A stretch of DNA of 64,000 nt, from NCBI RefSeq assembly GCF_003119195.2, contig NZ_CP022253.1, positions 1,444,001 through 1,508,000 of the forward strand, read 5' to 3'. Below are positions 44,973-53,346 of this stretch, in pieces (position 1 is the stretch's first letter; every line of letters starts with the position of its first letter). The notes beneath the pieces were generated by a model that saw only the letters and a list, made by a program, of their open reading frames with translations, was not told the DNA's origin and searched no databases. A program made the position numbers and the translations under genes. This DNA comes from Azospirillum baldaniorum. GTDB taxonomy: Bacteria > Pseudomonadota > Alphaproteobacteria > Azospirillales > Azospirillaceae.

Positions 44973-45541
44973 GGGGAAACCGGCCGCACGCCGTCGTTGC
45001 CCCCGTTTCCGGCCGGGATCAACGGGATCGTCTCGGGCTGCGAGGACAGGACTCCGTTGCGCGTGCTGAAGGCGCGCTGAAGCATCGCGGCCGCGGCGTC
45101 CGGGGTGTCGGCCCAGACGCGGGCGATGTTCCGGCGCTCCCAGATCACCCGTGCGAACAGCATGCGCCGGGGATCGAGGCGGGCGAAATCCGGGATGGTG
45201 CGCAACTCGCTCTCATAGCGCTGGGCGCCGCTCTGCGCGTCGCCGACCTCGTGCACCAGGGCGATCTTGGACGCCTTGACCGACGCGATCAGGCTGGTCA
45301 GGCGACCGCGCTCGGCGGTCAGCCGGTCGATGGCTTCCTGCCGGGCGGCGCCTTCGGCCTGCGCATCCTCGATCTGCCGGCCGAGGGTGGCGAGGTCGGC
45401 GGCCAGGGCCTCCAGCTTCCGCCGCGCCAAGGCCTTGCGGCTGCTGGTGGCGGTCAGGCGGGACGCCTCATAGACGATGGAAAGGCCGAGGGCGCCGACG
45501 CACAGGACCAGCACGGCGAAGGCGAAGGTGTCCATGTTCAT
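44969..45541 (-). CDS. Membrane-anchored coiled-coil protein, unknown
   Basis: 190 residues with the same plan as the next gene: N-terminal membrane helix (FAFAVLVLCVGALGLSIVY), coiled coil at about 35-95 with many Ala/Arg/Glu, and a C-terminal domain (LRTIPDFARLDPRRMLFARVIWERRNIARVWADTPDAAA). The duplicated architecture suggests the two form a hetero-oligomer. It follows the pentapeptide-repeat gene by 19 bases. Not recognised. Confidence 0.7.
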   Translation of the reverse strand: MNMDTFAFAVLVLCVGALGLSIVYEASRLTATSSRKALARRKLEALAADLATLGRQIEDAQAEGAARQEAIDRLTAERGRLTSLIASVKASKIALVHEVGDAQSGAQRYESELRTIPDFARLDPRRMLFARVIWERRNIARVWADTPDAAAAMLQRAFSTRNGVLSSQPETIPLIPAGNGGNDGVRPVSP

Positions 45542-45560
45542 CGCGCCACCATCCGAACCA

Positions 45561-46682
45561 TCAGCGTCCGCCCAATCCGCCGGCGGCCCCCATCACCCCG
45601 GATGGGGCATTCCCGGACCGCCGCGCGGCCTCGAAAAGGTCCCGCAAGCCGCGGTCGAACCCCCGCGCCGGATCGCCGCCGAGCGGAGACATCTCCGCGA
45701 CGCCGCCATCCGTTTCCTCCGTGTGCGCCGTCAGCCAGGCGGCGGCGGCATCGACCAGCGGCAGCGGCAGCAGCGCGCGCAGCGCCGCGCCGAGCAGGGG
45801 GTCGCGGCGTGTGTAAAGACCGGCCACCGCGAAGAGGGCCATCGCCTCCGGCGCGACGCTGCCGTCAGCCATCGCGCCGCGCACGCAGGCCAGCAACTCG
45901 TCGATCTCCATGTCCGGTGCCCGCCCGCCCAGCGTCCGCCATCCGTCGGACAGGCGCAGCGCGGCGGCCAGCGTGTCCACGTCCGCGCCGTCCAAGGGGC
46001 GCAGAGCGGTGACACCACCGGGGATCGCCAGGGTGCTGGCGGCGCGCATGCGATGCGTGTTGACTTCCTCCAGGAACAGGGCGAGAGCTGCGGGGCTGGT
46101 GCGCATCGCGTCCAGGACGGTCAGCGACCGCTCACGCAAGGTTTCGGCCCAGTCCTCCATCTCCGGTGAGGCGAGGACGCGGTCCAGGGCGCCGACGGCC
46201 AGCCGGTTCTCCAGGCGGGTCTGCACGGTGACCGGCAGGTCGTCCATGCGCCGCGACAGCGCGGGCCACCAGCCGGCGGTGTCGATGACGCGAATGCAGC
46301 CGGGCAACGGATCCGGAATGCAGAGCAGCAGCGGATCGCGCAGCATCACCGGTTCCAGCCAACGGGCCCACAGGCGGCGTGTGTGGGCCCGGCGCCGGCT
46401 GGACAGCAGGCCGAGCAGCATGGCGCGCATGGGCGGGCTGGCCGGCCGCTCCGCGGCCCGCGACGGATCGGTTCGGTGATCGAAGCGCGACAGGAAGCGG
46501 CGGAACGCCGCGTACCGGCCGGCGGACGCGCTGTCCGGGTTCGCACCGTTCAGGTCCATGCCGTCCAAACTCCCAGCATCGAGGTTGTCGCCTTTGAGGC
46601 TGGCGCCTTTGAGGTTATCGCCCTCGACATTGGCGCCCCTGAGTTCGCCACCCTTGAGATCGCGGTCGAGTTCCATGTCCAT
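45561..46682 (-). CDS. Pentapeptide-repeat protein with unknown helical domain
   Basis: 373 residues from the ATG at 46682 (an ATG at 46745 is also in frame; GAGGGAG lies upstream of the former). Residues about 7-46 are pentapeptide repeats of the form A(N/D)LxG: ELRGA, NVEGD, NLKGA, SLKGD, NLDAG, SLDGM, DLNGA, enough for one to two coils of a right-handed beta helix. The remaining 320 residues are mostly helical with WARWLEPVMLRDPLLLCIPDP and a PADM-type repeat-free body. Head of the three-gene unknown operon and divergent from the sensor-kinase gene. The antisense frame over the kinase is not coding. Confidence 0.72.
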   Translation of the reverse strand: MDMELDRDLKGGELRGANVEGDNLKGASLKGDNLDAGSLDGMDLNGANPDSASAGRYAAFRRFLSRFDHRTDPSRAAERPASPPMRAMLLGLLSSRRRAHTRRLWARWLEPVMLRDPLLLCIPDPLPGCIRVIDTAGWWPALSRRMDDLPVTVQTRLENRLAVGALDRVLASPEMEDWAETLRERSLTVLDAMRTSPAALALFLEEVNTHRMRAASTLAIPGGVTALRPLDGADVDTLAAALRLSDGWRTLGGRAPDMEIDELLACVRGAMADGSVAPEAMALFAVAGLYTRRDPLLGAALRALLPLPLVDAAAAWLTAHTEETDGGVAEMSPLGGDPARGFDRGLRDLFEAARRSGNAPSGVMGAAGGLGGR

Positions 46683-46910
46683 ACGTGGGCCAACTCCCTC
46701 GTTCTCGGAGAGTATAAAAGATAACAGTAATACTTGGGTATTCATCAAAGGGCAGAACCGGCGCCAATTCGCGCTAGATGGCTCTAAAACATCACGTTTT
46801 GTGACAATTTGATACGGCTCTGGACGGGCGGGCTTAGGTCTCGTACCGCTTTGGTGCCTTTCCGGTCGGTGATGCGGAACCATCCGGGTAGGTCGTGCGT
46901 GGAGGAGGCC

Positions 46911-48686
46911 ATGGGCCAGGATATGGACGAAGGTCTGGACGACGAACCGCTGTTCGGCCCCGACGACGGGTTCGCCGACGACTCCGCGGCCAACGCCCGA
47001 CCGGCAGACCCCTGGCCCGTGCTGGTGGTCGACGACGATCCCCAGGTCCACACCATGACCGAGGTGCTGCTGCGCGACTTCGAATTCGAAGGCCGCCCGT
47101 TCGAGGTGGTCAGCGCCCTGTCCGCCGCGGCCGCGCGGTCGCTGCTTCTGACGCGCCCGGACATTCCGGTGGCGCTGCTCGACGTGGTGATGGAGACCGA
47201 CGACGCCGGCCTGCGTCTGGTCCGCTTCATCCGCGAGGATCTCAACAACCACCGCATGCGCATCATCCTGCGCACCGGCCAGCCGGGGCAGGCGCCGGAG
47301 CGGGACGTGGTCGTCGCCTACGACATCAACGACTACAAGGCCAAGAGCGAACTCACCGCCCAGCGCCTGTTCACCACGCTGGTCAGCGGGCTGCGGGCGT
47401 GGCGCGACATCGTGACCATCGAGCGGCACCGCCAGGGCCTGGAGCGCATCCTCGCCGCCTCGGCCCCGTTGTTCGAAACCCGGTCCATGCGCACGCTGGT
47501 CGAGGAGCTGGTGGACCAGCTCAGCAAGGTCGTGGACAACAGCGGCGGCGCCGTCCTTGCCTGCCGCATGGTGGATCGCGGCGACGGCAAGACGCGGGCC
47601 ACCGTGATCGCCGGCTCCAGCCGCTTCGCGCGGTTCATCGGACGGCCCGCCTCCGACGCGCTGGAGCCCGATCTGACCGCCCAGGTGATCGCCGCCTTCG
47701 AGACGCAGCAGAGCAGTTTCGGGTCGGCCCGCTGCATCCTGGCCTTCCGCACGCGGGAGCATGGGACGACGGTCTTCGCGCTGGAGCGGAGCGAGCCCTA
47801 TCGCGAGGATGACCACCGGCTGCTGGAGCTGTTCTGCGCCCGTGTCATCATCGGCTTCGACAATGTGTGCCTCTATGAGGATCTGGTCGCGCTGAACCAG
47901 TCGCTGGAGCGGCGCGTCAGTGAGCGGACGGCCGAGCTGGCTGCCAATCAGGCCGCTCTGGTCGCCGCCAAGGAGCGGGTGGAGCGTGCGCTGGAGGCGG
48001 AACTGGTCGCCCGCGAGCAGCAGCGCCAGTTCGTCACCATGGTCAGCCACGAATTCCGCACCCCGCTGGCCATCATCGACAGCGCGGCCCAGATGCTGAC
48101 CCTGCGGGCGGAGCGGGAAACCCCGGAATCGCTGGAGCGGCTGCGCGTCATCCGCAGCAGCGTGCAGCGCCTGACCGGACTGATCGACACGCATCTGACC
48201 GACGAGCGGCTCCAGGCCGGAACGTTGAAGGTGCAGCGGGCAGAGGTCGATCTGCCGGCGCTGCTGCGTTCGGTGACCGAACCCTTCCGCACCGCCTATC
48301 CCGGGTGCGACTTCCGCCTCGATCTCGACCGTCTGCCGCCCATGGTGATGGCGGACGGGCATCTGTTGGGAATGCTCTTCAACAACCTGCTGAACAACGC
48401 CTTCAAATATTCGGACGGCGACTGCCGCGTCACGGCAAGCGGGTGGGCCGAGGGAGGCGTGGCGGTGGTGGAGGTGGCCGACCAGGGGCGCGGCATCCCG
48501 CAGAACGAGTTGCCCCTGCTGTTCGAGCGGCATTACCGGGGTGCCGGTTCCGCCGGGGTGCCGGGAACGGGAATCGGTCTGCACACGGTGCGGCAGATCA
48601 TCCTGCTGCACGGCGGATCGATCACCGCGGAAAGCACGGTCGGGCAGGGCAGCGTCTTCCGCGTCCGCCTTCCCGTGAAGGGCTGA
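46911..48686 (+). CDS. Hybrid response regulator-DUF3369-histidine kinase
   Basis: 591 residues from the ATG at 46911 with GGAGGAGG ahead. Order: receiver domain (about 35-165; VLVVDDDPQVHTMTEVLL, phospho-acceptor Asp91), DUF3369 sensory domain (about 175-325; QGLERILAASAPLFETRSM), short coiled coil, HisKA with H380 in VSHEFRTPLAIID, and HATPase (NNLLNNAFKYSDGD, VADQGRGIP, GTGIGLHTVRQI). No membrane helix, so a cytoplasmic kinase whose receiver lies at the N-terminus. siaB and siaC homologs follow on the same strand. Confidence 0.9.
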   Translation: MGQDMDEGLDDEPLFGPDDGFADDSAANARPADPWPVLVVDDDPQVHTMTEVLLRDFEFEGRPFEVVSALSAAAARSLLLTRPDIPVALLDVVMETDDAGLRLVRFIREDLNNHRMRIILRTGQPGQAPERDVVVAYDINDYKAKSELTAQRLFTTLVSGLRAWRDIVTIERHRQGLERILAASAPLFETRSMRTLVEELVDQLSKVVDNSGGAVLACRMVDRGDGKTRATVIAGSSRFARFIGRPASDALEPDLTAQVIAAFETQQSSFGSARCILAFRTREHGTTVFALERSEPYREDDHRLLELFCARVIIGFDNVCLYEDLVALNQSLERRVSERTAELAANQAALVAAKERVERALEAELVAREQQRQFVTMVSHEFRTPLAIIDSAAQMLTLRAERETPESLERLRVIRSSVQRLTGLIDTHLTDERLQAGTLKVQRAEVDLPALLRSVTEPFRTAYPGCDFRLDLDRLPPMVMADGHLLGMLFNNLLNNAFKYSDGDCRVTASGWAEGGVAVVEVADQGRGIPQNELPLLFERHYRGAGSAGVPGTGIGLHTVRQIILLHGGSITAESTVGQGSVFRVRLPVKG

Positions 48687-48857
48687 ATCCGCAACGCCGG
48701 GCTGCCGATGTGCGCCGCGATAATCCTTCCAGCGCAGCGGGCGGAAATGTAACGTGTTCATAACAAGGCCGACGCGATCTCCGGATGCGGTCCGGAACGT
48801 TCAGACGCAACAGGCGGCCTCGTCGCACTCCAACGGAAGAACCGTGGACTCCACACC

Positions 48858-49409
48858 ATGCTCGCTCAGCAATATGCCGGGATCAAACGGGACCTTGACG
48901 AGAAGGGCATCATCTTCTCGTTCAGTGGCTATCTGTCCGAGGGGATCCTCTATTCCCTGGGAGAGGCGTTGCGGGAAAAGATGACGTTGGAGGACACCGA
49001 CGGCCCGACGGTCCGCCGGGTCTTCGCCGTCTTCGTCGAGCAGATGCAGAACATCATCCGCTACTCGGCTGAAAAGGTGACCGGCGCGCGCGAGAAGCCG
49101 GTCGAGCTGAGCGCCGGCATGGTCACCATCGGCATGGAAGGCGGGAAGGTCTTCATCGTCTGCGGCAACACCGTGTACAACGCCGACGTGCCGCGCCTGC
49201 GCGAGCGGCTGGAGTATCTCAAGGGCTTGGACAAGGACGCGATCAAGACCTATTACCGGGAGCAGCTGCGCGAAACCCCGGAAGAGGGCGCGCGGGGCGC
49301 CAACATCGGGCTGATCGAGATCGCGCGCCGCGCCAGCGAACCCATCGAGTACGACTTCCTCGAAATGGACGAGGGCAAGAGCTTTTTCTGCCTCAAGGCT
49401 CGGATCTGA
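48858..49409 (+). CDS. siaB: SiaB-family protein kinase
   Basis: 183 residues. Sequence YAGIKRDLDEKGIIFSFSGYLSEGILYSLGEALREKM, FVEQMQNIIRYSAEK and GMVTIGMEGGKVFIVCGN match the DUF6272/SiaB group, an anti-sigma-factor-like GHKL kinase that phosphorylates SiaC. C-terminal ANIGLIEIARRASEPIEYDF is the ATP-lid/last strand. In Pseudomonas aeruginosa SiaB opposes the phosphatase SiaA. Here it is followed 26 bases later by the SiaC-like gene. Confidence 0.85.
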   Translation: MLAQQYAGIKRDLDEKGIIFSFSGYLSEGILYSLGEALREKMTLEDTDGPTVRRVFAVFVEQMQNIIRYSAEKVTGAREKPVELSAGMVTIGMEGGKVFIVCGNTVYNADVPRLRERLEYLKGLDKDAIKTYYREQLRETPEEGARGANIGLIEIARRASEPIEYDFLEMDEGKSFFCLKARI

Positions 49410-49435
49410 AAGCGGCTGTGGACATCCGGACGACC

Positions 49436-49834
49436 ATGGAATCCCTGAAAATACCCGCGACGGGCCGGACGCCCGAGGTCGATTTCGACTTTGCCCAAGG
49501 CGTGCTCCGCCTCAGCGGCGAGTCCTATCCCGACGACGTGGCAACCTTCTTCGGGCCGATCTTCGCAGCGCTCCGCGCCTTCCTGGCCGAAGCGGGCGGC
49601 CATCCCATCCGGTTCGACATGGAGTTGCTGTACTTCAACAGCTCCAGCGCGAAGGCCCTGATGAACATCTTCCAGATGCTGGAGACGGCGGCCAGTGAAG
49701 GGCGCAGCATTTCCGTCACTTGGTGTTACGAGGAGAACGACGACTCCATGCAGGAGTTGGGCGAGGATTTCTCCGAGGATCTGCATCACGTCGCCTTCAC
49801 TCTGAAACAGATTCCCGCAGACGAGGCGTCATGA
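49436..49834 (+). CDS. siaC: SiaC-family regulatory phosphoprotein (DUF1987)
   Basis: 132 residues from the ATG at 49436; an upstream GTG is possible. Starts MESLKIPATGRTPEVDFDF, the usual DUF1987 opening, and has LRLSGESYPDD and LLYFNSSSAKALMNIFQMLE. The serine cluster Ser69-Ser71 sits where SiaC of Pseudomonas carries its phosphorylated Thr68. SiaC is an antagonist-type (SpoIIAA-like) protein that, when unphosphorylated, activates a partner. Its stop overlaps the start of the histidine kinase gene as ATGA. Confidence 0.86.
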   Translation: MESLKIPATGRTPEVDFDFAQGVLRLSGESYPDDVATFFGPIFAALRAFLAEAGGHPIRFDMELLYFNSSSAKALMNIFQMLETAASEGRSISVTWCYEENDDSMQELGEDFSEDLHHVAFTLKQIPADEAS

Positions 49835-50880
49835 CCTTCAACCTCTTCGCCGCCGAGGAGCAGGCCATCGAGCAGGCCCGCCTTCTGGGGGAGAGGCTGG
49901 GCGCTGCCGCGCCCGAACTGCGCGCCGACTTCGAGGCGCTGGTGGAGGCGTTCCAGCGCAGCACGCGCGAACAGCGCCGGCTGGTGCGGGTCAGCGACCG
50001 GCTGCAGGCGCAGCTCGGCTCCGCCAACCAGGAACTGGAGCGCCGCCGGCAGGAGGCGGAAACCGCTCTGGCCGACCTGCGCGAGGCGCAGGAGGCGATG
50101 GTCCGCGCGGAGAAGCTGGCGTCCCTTGGCGCCCTGGTGGCCGGGGTGGCCCACGAGATCAACACACCGGTGGGCATCGCCGTGTCCTGCGCGTCGCATC
50201 TGTCCGACGCCACGGCGCGGCTGCGCGGGCGTGCCCAGACGGGCGAGCTGAGCAAGGCGGATTTCACCCGCTACGTCGCCACCGCCACGGACACGACGGC
50301 GCTGATCCTCACCAACTGCGAGCGGGCGGCCAAGCTGATCGCCAGCTTCAAGCAGGTGGCGGTGGACCGTGCCAGCGCCGAACGGCGCGTCGTGCATCTC
50401 AACCGCTACATCCAGGAAACACTGGTCAGCCTGGAGCCGAAGCTCCGTCAAGGCAAGCACACCATCGCCGTGTCCTGCCCCGACGGGCTGGTGGTGGACA
50501 CCTATCCGGGTGCCCTGTCGCAGATCCTGACCAATTTCGTGATGAACTCCGTCACCCATGCCTTCGTCGACGCGCAGGGCGCGGACGGGCAGGGCGGGGC
50601 CCTGTCGATCGCCGTGGACGAGCCGGAACCCGGCACCGTGCGGCTGGTCTACACCGATGACGGCCGGGGCATTCCGCCGGACCACCTGCCGCGGATCTTC
50701 GATCCGTTCTTCACCACCCGGCGCGGCGAGGGGGGCAGCGGGCTTGGCCTGCACATCGTGCACAACCTGGCGGTCGGGGCGCTGAAGGGGACGATTTCGG
50801 TGGACAGCGCGCCGGGGCAGGGAACGCGCTTCGTCCTGACCTTTCCGAAGGACACGCCTGCGGACGACGCATCCGCCTGA
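49831..50880 (+). CDS. Soluble histidine kinase linked to SiaC
   Basis: 349 residues, no membrane helix. N-terminal coiled coil (about 10-95), HisKA-like with His108 in LVAGVAHEINTPVGIAV, and HATPase (LTNFVMNSVTHAF, DDGRGIPPDHLPRIFDPFFTT, GSGLGLHIVHNL). Sequences with AEKLASLGALVAGVAHEIN are the NtrY/ResE-like cytoplasmic kinases. Translation is coupled to siaC, so SiaC may control this kinase instead of a diguanylate cyclase. Likely partner is the OmpR-type regulator encoded convergently next to it. Confidence 0.88.
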   Translation: MTFNLFAAEEQAIEQARLLGERLGAAAPELRADFEALVEAFQRSTREQRRLVRVSDRLQAQLGSANQELERRRQEAETALADLREAQEAMVRAEKLASLGALVAGVAHEINTPVGIAVSCASHLSDATARLRGRAQTGELSKADFTRYVATATDTTALILTNCERAAKLIASFKQVAVDRASAERRVVHLNRYIQETLVSLEPKLRQGKHTIAVSCPDGLVVDTYPGALSQILTNFVMNSVTHAFVDAQGADGQGGALSIAVDEPEPGTVRLVYTDDGRGIPPDHLPRIFDPFFTTRRGEGGSGLGLHIVHNLAVGALKGTISVDSAPGQGTRFVLTFPKDTPADDASA

Positions 50881-50902
50881 ACGGCGTCGGAATCCCCGCC
50901 GT

Positions 50903-51634
50903 TCAGATCACCCGGACAGGTGCGGAGAACACGTAACCAACGCCGTGGACCGACTTGACCGGAGCGGTTTCGCCGATCGCGTTCTCCACCTTGTGGCGCA
51001 GGCGCCCGACCACCGTGTCGATGGAACGGTCGTCGGGGTTCCAGCGGCGGTTGTAGAGCGCGACGGAGATCTGGTCGCGGGTCGCCGGCTGACGGGCCTG
51101 TCCGGCCAGCAGGGAGACCAGCTTCATCTCCATGCTGGTCAGGCTGACGCGCACGCCCGCCGGGCTGGTCAGCGCCCAGGCCGTGGCGTCCAGAATCCAG
51201 CTGCCCTCGTCCATCGCGGGCTGGCCGGAGGATTGCGGGGCCGGCGGGGTGGCGCCGGCGTTGCTCGTCTCCAGACGGCGCAGCAGGGCCTTTGCCTGGG
51301 CTTCCAACTCGCGCATCTCGACGGGCTTCACCAGATAGGCGTCGGCCCCCAATTCCAGCCCGACCACCCGGTCCACGGTGGAGCCGCGGGCGGTCACCAT
51401 GATGATTCCGATGGCGGGATTCTCGCGCAGCCGCGTGGCGATCTTGAACCCGTCCTCACCTGGAAGGTTGACGTCCAGAACAACCAAGGATACCGGACGT
51501 GACGCGATCTGCTCGTCCAGTTCGCGCCCATTCTTCGCTCCGATCGCGTCGAAGCCGCAACTGCGCAGGTACTCGATCATGTCACGTCGCAGAGACGCCT
51601 CGTCCTCGACGACAACGATCGTAACGGCCGCCAT
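50903..51634 (-). CDS. OmpR-family response regulator
   Basis: 243 residues. Receiver domain with VVVEDEASLRRDM, Asp54 in VVLDVNLPGEDG and Lys of YLVKPVEMRE; C-terminal winged helix (VRVSLTSMEMKLVSLLAGQ, SIDTVVGRLRHKVE, VKSVHGVGYVFSAP). A low-complexity linker with prolines joins them. The gene is convergent with the SiaC-linked kinase and is the only regulator with a DNA-binding domain in this block, so it is the probable output. Confidence 0.92.
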   Translation of the reverse strand: MAAVTIVVVEDEASLRRDMIEYLRSCGFDAIGAKNGRELDEQIASRPVSLVVLDVNLPGEDGFKIATRLRENPAIGIIMVTARGSTVDRVVGLELGADAYLVKPVEMRELEAQAKALLRRLETSNAGATPPAPQSSGQPAMDEGSWILDATAWALTSPAGVRVSLTSMEMKLVSLLAGQARQPATRDQISVALYNRRWNPDDRSIDTVVGRLRHKVENAIGETAPVKSVHGVGYVFSAPVRVI

Positions 51635-51771
51635 CCCCTCTGCTCCCCCGTTACCGGTGCTTATTGTTCATAGGGCCGGCGCGGAAACTATATGAAGTCG
51701 AATGGTAGGTCGAGTGACTTCGGCCCGCGACGGCCTCCTGCTGCACTATTACGCAATCTTCCAAAGGGTAG

Positions 51772-53346
51772 TTACGCGATTTCCCACAGGGTGTTCCGCG
51801 CCGGGGCCGCGGGATCGCCCGCCAGCCGGACACGGAAGCCGATCATGGTGATGTCGTCGCGTTGCGGGCGGTCGCCCTGGAAGCCGGACAGGCTGGCTTC
51901 GATGCACTCCTTCTGCCGGTCGAGCGGCAGGGCGCTGCACTCTTCGACCACACCGTGCAGGCGGCGCTTGCCGAAGCTCCGCCCCCGCTCTCCGCCGCAT
52001 TGGTCGGTCAGCCCGTCGGTGCAGATGTAGAAGGTCTGGTCCGGCTGCAGCTCCAGGCTGTGGTTCGTGAAGGCCGGGGCGGGGCCGGACGCGCGGTATC
52101 CCAGGCTGCGGCGGTCGGCGCGGATCTCGGTCAACCCGTCCGGGCCGGCGACGGCCAGGGGCAGGCGGGCGCCGGCATAGACGAGCCGCCGCTGCGCCGG
52201 CTGGACGTAGCACAGGGCCAGATCCAGCCCGTTGTCGAAGCCGCCTTCCCAGCTTGCCGCGTCACCATCCTGGTGCAGGGCCGCCCGCACCTTGTCGTCC
52301 ACCGTGGCGAGCAGAGCGGCGGGGTCGGCGGCGCCCATGCCGTCCACCACATTGTTCAGCACGGCGCTGGCCGTCATGGTCATGAAGGCGCCGGGGACCC
52401 CGTGGCCCGTGCAGTCGGCCACACCGATCAGGAAGCCGTCCTCGACCTCGCGGTAGTAATAGAAGTCGCCGCTGACCACGTCGCGCGGGCGCCACAGGAC
52501 GAAATGCTGGGCCAGCCCGCTGTCCAGGACTTCCGGTTTCGGCAGGATCGAGGACTGGATCAACTGGGCGTAGTTGATGCTGTCCATGATGCGGCGGTTG
52601 ATGTCGGCCAGCGCCTCCGTCCGCTCCTGGACGCGGAACTCCAGCGTCTGGGTGTAGTCCTGGACCGTCTCGGCCATGCGGTTGAAGGTCTTGGTCAGGA
52701 CGCCGATCTCGTCCTCCCGCTCGGTGGCGAGGCGGGCGCCGTAGTCGCCGCGGGAAACCGCCTGGGTCGCCTGGGTCAGCCGCCGCAGCGGACGGAGCAC
52801 GACGCGGTTCAGCATGACGCTGATGATGGCGATGGCGGTGACCAGGGACAGCAGAAGCAGCCCGACCACCGGCAGCAGCGCCTCCAGCGTGTTGCGGTGG
52901 ACCTCCTCCGTCGAATAGAGCAGGCGCAGCGTTCCCACCTGCCGGGTCACCCCGTCGCGTCCCCTCAGATCGATGATCTTCTCGACGGTGGTGGAGTCGG
53001 CGGAGGTCCTCGGGTCGCCGGACACCGCCATCGGCTCGCTGCGCCCCGGCTCGAAGACGGAGACGGCGAGGATGGCCGGGTCGCGCTCACGCAGCGAATC
53101 GATGATGTTGCGGACGGCGCGGTCGTCGATCTCCCAGATCGGGTTGGCCAGCGCGTCCGTCTGCATGGCGGCGACCAGCTGCGCCCGCTTGGTCAGAGCC
53201 GAGACCTGCTGGTGTTCCACGATGTTGGCCGACACGGCCACGGCGACCATCCCCACGGCGGCGGCAGTGACCAGGATGACGCTGCCGATGCGGGTCAGCA
53301 GCGAACGGTCGCGCCGTCCAACGGCGAGGGAGCGCAGTTCGGTCAC
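51772..53346 (-). CDS. SiaA-like membrane PP2C phosphatase with HAMP domain
   Basis: 524 residues from a GTG overlapping the preceding stop (GTGA). Membrane helix at about 17-40, a periplasmic domain of about 115 residues, second helix (VGLLLLSLVTAIAIISVML), HAMP (LNRVVLRPLRRLTQATQAVSRGDYGARL), coiled coil, and a SpoIIE/PP2C domain with FVLWRPRDVVSGDFYYYREVEDGFLIGVADCTGHGVPGAFM metal-binding aspartates and FYICTDGLTDQCGG. SiaA removes phosphate from SiaC in response to external signal; here siaB-siaC are 2 kb away on the other strand. The periplasmic domain and the linked binding protein are different from Pseudomonas. Confidence 0.86.
   Translation of the reverse strand: MTELRSLAVGRRDRSLLTRIGSVILVTAAAVGMVAVAVSANIVEHQQVSALTKRAQLVAAMQTDALANPIWEIDDRAVRNIIDSLRERDPAILAVSVFEPGRSEPMAVSGDPRTSADSTTVEKIIDLRGRDGVTRQVGTLRLLYSTEEVHRNTLEALLPVVGLLLLSLVTAIAIISVMLNRVVLRPLRRLTQATQAVSRGDYGARLATEREDEIGVLTKTFNRMAETVQDYTQTLEFRVQERTEALADINRRIMDSINYAQLIQSSILPKPEVLDSGLAQHFVLWRPRDVVSGDFYYYREVEDGFLIGVADCTGHGVPGAFMTMTASAVLNNVVDGMGAADPAALLATVDDKVRAALHQDGDAASWEGGFDNGLDLALCYVQPAQRRLVYAGARLPLAVAGPDGLTEIRADRRSLGYRASGPAPAFTNHSLELQPDQTFYICTDGLTDQCGGERGRSFGKRRLHGVVEECSALPLDRQKECIEASLSGFQGDRPQRDDITMIGFRVRLAGDPAAPARNTLWEIA

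Noticed and set aside
46746..48761. Very long open frame antisense to the DUF3369 kinase, continuous with the pentapeptide gene
   Set aside because: GC-rich antisense frames stay open by codon bias; the kinase on the plus strand has full domain motifs, and the antisense translation has none.
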